Positions 63,276 to 64,000 of a stretch of DNA of 64,000 nucleotides are shown here, piece by piece. This DNA is from Acheta domesticus (taxonomy: Eukaryota > Arthropoda > Insecta > Orthoptera > Gryllidae): the NCBI GenBank assembly GCA_031308135.1, contig JAHLJT010002630.1, forward strand, positions 102,342,526 through 102,406,525, read 5' to 3'. Below the pieces are notes generated by a model. It saw only the letters and a program-made list of their open reading frames with translations, was not told where the DNA came from and made no database searches. Each line of letters opens with the position of its first letter. Within the stretch, counting starts at the first letter, position 1. The translations under genes and the position numbers were made by a program.

Positions 63276-64000
63276 CGCTCGTTGAAGAATATAGTACACT
63301 AGTAGAGATAAAAGGGTAGAACGTGATTGTAAACCGTCGCATTCTCACACAATATTTTTTAAAATAAAAATCAATAAAACGGTTTTTAATTAAATTTCTG
63401 TAATATTTAAAAAATTGTCATAAAAGTGATGTAAAGTACACTGCGATGGAAGAGGGCTTGCTCCTAAAATGTTAAAACTAGTGGTGCTACAACACCATTT
63501 ACTTTCACGTATTATTGAAAGCAGGTACGTGAATAGAAATATCGCACTTTCTGCCCTACTAACATCTTAGTTATTATTTGAAAACGTCGAATTCAACCAA
63601 GAAGCGATCAACCATGGTGTAAGATATATAGGTGTGTTAACTAGCCGCTTTTGGGGCAAATTTTCTGAAGCCAGTATGAGACTAGTTCCTCGTTTGTCCG
63701 TACGGTGCGAACGATCGGTTTGGGTCGCGGTGTAAGATATACATGTTAAAATGACATCTTTTTGTATTTTATTTATTTATTTATTGGTCAAAAAACAGTA
63801 AAAACTGTATAAGACGTGTGGGGAAAGAGATTTATCTGCGCACATTTTCTTGGGGGCCAGAAAAAAACAACGAAAAATTAATTTAGAAAATAATTATTTT
63901 AGAAAAATAAAAATATTTGAAAAATGTTTGTTCCCGAGTTAAAGAAAATCGATTTCAACGGTAAATAAACTACAAGCAAAAAGAGTGCTCAACAAAACGT
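63276..64000. other. AT-rich end of window, nothing recognised
   Basis: Holds the third family G fragment near 63477-63560, a direct repeat GGTGTAAGATATA near 63616 and 63730, and an ATTT run near 63765-63785. No gene. Confidence 0.45.

Overview
The window looks like a repeat-dominated stretch of a eukaryotic nuclear genome, most likely from an arthropod and probably an insect with a large genome. The evidence is the mixture of non-LTR retrotransposons, mariner, hAT, piggyBac-like (TTAA) and PIF/Harbinger-like (TTA) DNA elements, tRNA-derived SINEs and long microsatellites, with no operons, bacterial-style gene packing or viral gene set. The species cannot be named from the sequence alone. 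Most open frames in the window are artefacts of stop-poor, low-complexity DNA.

The only convincing host-type gene is an intronless, reverse-strand 409-residue protein at 50479-51708 (coiled coil with a 15-residue internal repeat, low-complexity linker, four ankyrin repeats). A possible small first exon occurs in two duplicated copies (53796 and 56319) but is speculative. The protein-coding mobile elements are: a 5'-truncated but uninterrupted non-LTR polyprotein (partial endonuclease plus reverse transcriptase, 23082-25865); a second, unrelated reverse transcriptase (33670-35439) with its complete 3' tail, and a separate solo copy of that tail at 27253-27592; a decayed jockey-type fragment (57913-58640); an internally deleted mariner (31497-32198) and a mariner 3' remnant (36487-36690); a piggyBac transposase N-terminal remnant (47551-48424, reverse); and a 2.16-kb inverted-repeat DNA transposon (5088-7244) holding a frameshifted gene.

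Layout. 0-4 kb: single-copy-looking DNA, one SINE, a purine-rich minisatellite. 4.4-7.3 kb: GATAGA microsatellite split by the DNA transposon. 7.9-9.7 kb: degenerate GTGG-rich arrays. 10-20 kb: SINEs, nested hAT and TTAA elements, tandem duplications. 20.1-21.9 kb: an extremely C/G-rich block. 23-36 kb: the two large retrotransposons, hAT and mariner elements and two GC-rich satellites. 36-50 kb: many small inverted-repeat elements, often nested or inserted at identical sites. 50.5-51.7 kb: the ankyrin gene. 52.9-56.8 kb: a diverged segmental duplication. 57-64 kb: a retrotransposon remnant, C-rich arrays, a CCG/CCA tract, a possible GC-box/CCAAT promoter and unassigned DNA.

The parts do not act as one pathway. 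They record repeated insertion, and many insertions can be dated relative to one another because target-site duplications are still readable. I did not find a convincing new molecular system. The most interesting items are the trapped transposon with an AT target duplication, the two tandem repeat copies hit by different transposons at the same TTTAAGG site, hammerhead-like ribozyme cores, and the ankyrin gene.
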